From: CAVXEH01 sp963805305
Lineage (GTDB): Bacteria; Chloroflexota; Limnocylindria; QHBO01
Assembly (NCBI GenBank): GCA_963805305.1
Contig: CAWDTM010000002.1
Coordinates: 584,154-648,153, forward strand
Direction: 5' to 3'
Length of the DNA stretch: 64,000 nt
In this document: positions 61,395-64,000 of the stretch, one piece after another
Numbering within the stretch: position 1 is the stretch's first letter
Layout of the letters: the number at the start of each line of letters is the position of its first letter
The notes under the pieces: model-generated
What the model was told of the DNA's origin: nothing
What the model saw: the letters and a program-made list of their open reading frames with translations, nothing else
The model's database searches: none
Translations under genes and position numbers: made by a program

Positions 61395-61488
61395 TTCCAT
61401 GGGGGGAGTGTCTGTACCCCTCGTGACACGTTGTGTGTCGCGATTCGCGCGGCGTGGCCACCCCCTCGGGGATTTGTGGGGGGTGACT

Positions 61489-61617
61489 GTTGTGGCCAAG
61501 CAGGGCCCGATTGCGGGGCAGCTGCGGGTGCTGCGTGGCCGAAATGGTCATGGGGTGCAAGGATCGGCCAGGAAGAGGGGCTCGCAGGGCCGCCAGCAGG
61601 GCTTGCTTGGCCACAAC
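61489..61617. repeat. 129-bp inverted-repeat element
   Basis: GTTGTGGCCAAGCAGGGC (61489) matches the inverse of GGCTTGCTTGGCCACAAC (61600-61617). Inside, a ~27-base motif (GGCCGAAATGGTCATGGGGT and GGCCACAACGATCACGTGGT) is repeated directly. No coding sequence is credible. It lies about 100 bp beyond the 639-bp element, in a 315-bp gap. Confidence 0.5.
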
Positions 61618-61715
61618 GATCACGTGGTGCAAACCGGGGTGGGAGCGAGCACCGCTTTCAGGAGCCCGAAATTGTCGGGGATCCCGGGATGCCGCAGGGG
61701 TGGGGGAGAGCCACC

Positions 61716-62102
61716 GTGGTACCCGTGAACGAATCAAAGGCCACACCGAAGCCAGTGTTCATGGTGGAGTGTTACGCAGCGGCATCGGGTGCAGACGCCT
61801 CGGCCGCGGTGGTCGACCGCGTGCGGGCAGCCTGTGCGGACCTGCGCACAGCGGAGGCCGATGTCGCCTACCTGGGCGCGCTCGTGGTGCCCAATGACGA
61901 GCTCGCCTTCCACGTGTTCACCGCGACCAACGCCGGCGACGTGCTCGAGGTGAGCCGCCGAGCGGGTCTCCGCGTGGAGCGGGTCATGGAATCGGTCGCC
62001 ATCGGCTTTGGGAAGGCGTCGCCGGCCCGCCGGCAGGCGCTACCCGTCGGTGATGAGAGTGAGCGACCCGTCGCTCACGCGCCGGGCGAGATCGGTCCGT
62101 GA
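61716..62102 (+). CDS. Small conserved-looking protein, perhaps DUF4242-like
   Basis: 128 residues from the GTG at 61716 (GGGGGAGAG just upstream); a GTG at 61725 is also possible. The core VFMVECYAAASGADASAAVVDRVRAACADL, then VAYLGALVVPNDELAFHVFTATNAGDVLEVSRRAGLRVERVMESV, follows a ferredoxin-like alternation seen in DUF4242-type proteins, some of which bind nickel. This assignment is tentative. The last 63 bp overlap the convergent LuxR gene. Confidence 0.6.
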   Translation: MVPVNESKATPKPVFMVECYAAASGADASAAVVDRVRAACADLRTAEADVAYLGALVVPNDELAFHVFTATNAGDVLEVSRRAGLRVERVMESVAIGFGKASPARRQALPVGDESERPVAHAPGEIGP

Positions 62103-64000
62103 GCGGACCCCCAGCTTGGAGTAGATCCGCGTCAGGTGCGCCTCCACGGTCGCGATGGTCGTGAACTGCTGCGCGGCGATCTCGCGGTTGGTCAGCCCCT
62201 GCGCGACAAGGGCCGCCACCTGTGTCTCTGCGGCCGTGAGGGTGTCGTCGTGCCGTTGCCGGGGTCGCGCCCGGCGCAGCTCATCGCGCGCCCGCGCAGC
62301 GGACGGTGCGGCACCGAGCGCGTCGAAGATCGCGATGGCTTCATCGAGGAGCGCGCCGGCGTCCCGCCGACGTCCCAGCCGGCGCAGCACGCTCCCCTGG
62401 GCGAGAAGGGTCTGCCCGAGCTCCCACCGAGCGTCGAGCCGCCTGAACTCCGTCTGCGCCTCGGCCAGGCGTGCCTGCGCCTCCTCCAGGCGTCCCGCCC
62501 CGTGCGCCACCAGGCCCAGGCAGAGGGACGCTGCCGCGTCACTCCATGGCGCCAGCTGGTTCGTTCGCGCCGCGAGCGCCTTGCCCAGCGATGCAGCCTC
62601 GTCGAGCCGGCCGGCCTCGACCAGAATCGCGACGATCTCCGGGATGACCATGGCGAATTCGGTGGATCGCGAACCTGCCAGCGCGGGCCCCTTGAGAAGG
62701 AGCGCGACGCGGTCCGCGGCCTCATCGATGCGTCCAGCGGCGTAGTCGAGCAGGCCAATGGCGAATTCGGCCGCGGCCGACATCAGCGGATCGGTCGATG
62801 CCGCCGGGGAGGCGCGTATCTCGTCTGCGTCCTCCACGGCGCGTGCATCGCCACGCCGGGCCCGCAGGATGGCGCGAAGCACCAGGTTCCTGGCTCGCCA
62901 GTAGTCCACCGCCTCGATCAGCACCTCCTCGAGGAGGCGCGCAGCGTCGTCCCAGCGCCCGCGTCGCAGGGCGAGATCCGCGCTCCACTCCTGCAGGCGC
63001 ATGAGGGCTCGCTCGTCGCCTTCCTCCTCCGCCGCTCGCCGTGCCTCTGCCAGCAGGTCCTCGCTGGTGGCGAAGTCACCGCGCCACCCTCGTTCGATGG
63101 CGAAGGCCACGTGCGGTCGCCGTTCGCCGGGTGCGGGCGGGTCCGGCACGGTGATCTCCAGCGCGCGCCGGAAGCGCTCGGCGGCCCCGGGCTGGTCGCT
63201 CAGCGAAAGGACAAGCCCGGCGGTGGTGAGCGCCGAGACCAGCGTCCGCGGATCACCGGCCGCCTCGGCCATGGCGACGGCGGCGAGCGCCTCGCGCACT
63301 GCGGGCTCCACGTCACCCAGCCACGCCCCGCGCTGCCAGGCCAGCCGGGAGAGCGTCCGAGCCGCGAGGACCGGGTCATCGTGCGGTTCCGCCACCGCGG
63401 CCTCCAGGCTCTGGACCGCGACCCGTGGATCAAGCGTGGTGAGCGCCCGCAGGGCGAGGGCCCGGCAGCGCGTCGTACCGCGGGCGTCTCCTGTGAGCAG
63501 CTTGTCCACGAGCTCGCGAACCACCGCCTCGTCGCCAGCCAGGTGGAGGTACTCCGCCTGGTCGACCATCCGGCGACCGATGCCCGCTTCATCGTCCGGG
63601 GGCGTCAGGCGGCGCGCCTGGGCCGCCAGCTCGGCAGCTGCCTCGGGTGCGCCTCGCGCCCTTGCAGATTGAGCAGCATCGTCAAGGACCAGTGCGACGT
63701 CCGGGTCGGGGCCGGTGGCCGCCAGCGCCAGGTGCCGCGCCCGCCGCTCGAGAGCATCGGCCGATGCCGCGGCATGCCGGTGCAGGTCCCGACGGCGCGC
63801 CGGTGGAATCCGCTCGTACGCCCCGGCGGCGAGGAGCGGGTGGGCGAACCGGACCTCGCCGTCGCGCTCGACCAGCACGCCATCGGTCACCGCGGCATCG
63901 AGGGCGGCAGGATCCGGGAACGCGCTCACCGCCATCGGCCCCAGGACCGCGAGCAGCTCGATGGCCGGCAGGCCGGGGCGCGCCGATTCCAGCCGGCGCT
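62040..64000 (-). CDS. LuxR-type AAA/TPR transcriptional regulator (5' end beyond window)
   Basis: The frame is open to the window edge, giving more than 650 residues. The N-terminal part visible here (LPAIELLAVLGPMAVSAFPDPAALDAAVTDGVLVERDGEVRFAHPLLAAGAYE) is the end of an AAA/STAND module of the MalT/LAL type. A long TPR-like helical region follows. The C-terminus is a LuxR/GerE helix-turn-helix: LTAAETQVAALVAQGLTNREIAAQQFTTIATVEAHLTRIYSKLGVRSR. LAL regulators respond to small ligands and activate transcription; the target is unknown. Confidence 0.9.
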   Translation of the reverse strand, partial: RRLESARPGLPAIELLAVLGPMAVSAFPDPAALDAAVTDGVLVERDGEVRFAHPLLAAGAYERIPPARRRDLHRHAAASADALERRARHLALAATGPDPDVALVLDDAAQSARARGAPEAAAELAAQARRLTPPDDEAGIGRRMVDQAEYLHLAGDEAVVRELVDKLLTGDARGTTRCRALALRALTTLDPRVAVQSLEAAVAEPHDDPVLAARTLSRLAWQRGAWLGDVEPAVREALAAVAMAEAAGDPRTLVSALTTAGLVLSLSDQPGAAERFRRALEITVPDPPAPGERRPHVAFAIERGWRGDFATSEDLLAEARRAAEEEGDERALMRLQEWSADLALRRGRWDDAARLLEEVLIEAVDYWRARNLVLRAILRARRGDARAVEDADEIRASPAASTDPLMSAAAEFAIGLLDYAAGRIDEAADRVALLLKGPALAGSRSTEFAMVIPEIVAILVEAGRLDEAASLGKALAARTNQLAPWSDAAASLCLGLVAHGAGRLEEAQARLAEAQTEFRRLDARWELGQTLLAQGSVLRRLGRRRDAGALLDEAIAIFDALGAAPSAARARDELRRARPRQRHDDTLTAAETQVAALVAQGLTNREIAAQQFTTIATVEAHLTRIYSKLGVRSRTDLARRVSDGSLTLITDG

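Larger units (their letters stand above)
59489..61400 (-). pseudogene. Coiled-coil, restriction-endonuclease-fold-like protein split by an insertion and a frameshift
   Basis: The start (ATG at 61400, then E-S-S-V) is cut off from the body by the 639-bp element at 60747-61385. Joining across the 9-bp duplication restores MESSVTIRADRIVVEHLELH. The body is a long coiled coil (RTEFARLTERLEETNARAAEALEQ...), then KGADFEDALEARLGELA and KKGDFVLGID ... RIVIEAKDRSVPMRRFAAELAEAKENR. This Glu/Asp/Glu-x-Lys spacing recalls DUF2130/RmuC-like PD-(D/E)XK folds (inference). One extra base near 60070 also breaks the frame. A shortened product could start at an ATG at 60608. Confidence 0.72.

Noticed and set aside
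1..64000. CRISPR arrays, tRNA or rRNA genes
   Set aside because: No regularly spaced direct repeats of CRISPR type and no tRNA or rRNA signature were seen on either strand; short tRNAs could still be missed by eye.

Overview
The window is GC-rich DNA (roughly two thirds G+C by eye), gene-dense, with short intergenic gaps. Its repertoire is four ECF sigma factors, several large AAA/TPR regulators, many dihydrofolate-reductase-fold and glyoxalase-fold oxidoreductases, lipoproteins with Pro/Ser/Thr-rich linkers, a deazaflavin (F420)-type nitroreductase and a rifampin ADP-ribosyltransferase. This fits a soil or freshwater Chloroflexota (Limnocylindria/Ellin6529-like) or a related terrabacterial lineage. 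No rRNA or tRNA gene was found, so placement is an inference from gene content only.

Layout. 1-16.3 kb: a truncated cyclase/AAA regulator, DUF72 protein, alpha/beta hydrolase, small membrane proteins, two ECF sigma loci (one with a coupled membrane anti-sigma-like gene), flavodoxin, FAD oxidase, a SnoaL-type ECF sigma, a STAS protein, a HAD phosphatase and a methyltransferase. 16.3-17.0 kb: a 0.7 kb gene desert behind a near-consensus sigma-70 promoter, rich in perfect hairpins and holding a 13-codon Trp-rich ORF; I read it as a structured RNA or leader. 17-45 kb: ordinary metabolic and regulatory genes with five DHFR-fold paralogues plus one remnant, three toxin-antitoxin modules, an Arr gene and many intergenic inverted-repeat elements, including a 107-bp MITE-like family with four equal-length copies. 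45.9-49.5 kb: a UvrD-type helicase fused to an Fe-S PD-(D/E)XK nuclease, broken by seven +1 frameshifts.

49.6-58.0 kb is the most interesting region, with visibly lower GC. One minus-strand operon encodes a C5 DNA methyltransferase, a MORC-like GHKL ATPase, an Mrr-nuclease/SF2 helicase and, translationally coupled at the end, a large RpoD-like sigma factor. A divergent HhH mismatch glycosylase gene starts 5 bp from the methyltransferase. The methylase/GHKL/helicase/nuclease set matches known MORC-type restriction systems; the built-in sigma factor is what I have not seen described. 58.1-61.4 kb: a three-gene operon whose first gene is interrupted by a 639-bp element with inverted ends and a perfect 9-bp target duplication. 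The window ends in a LuxR-type AAA/TPR regulator that runs off the edge.

Fifteen apparent frameshifts were found, and thirteen are single-base gains. Either some loci are decaying or the assembly carries insertion errors; this should be settled before calling the genes dead.
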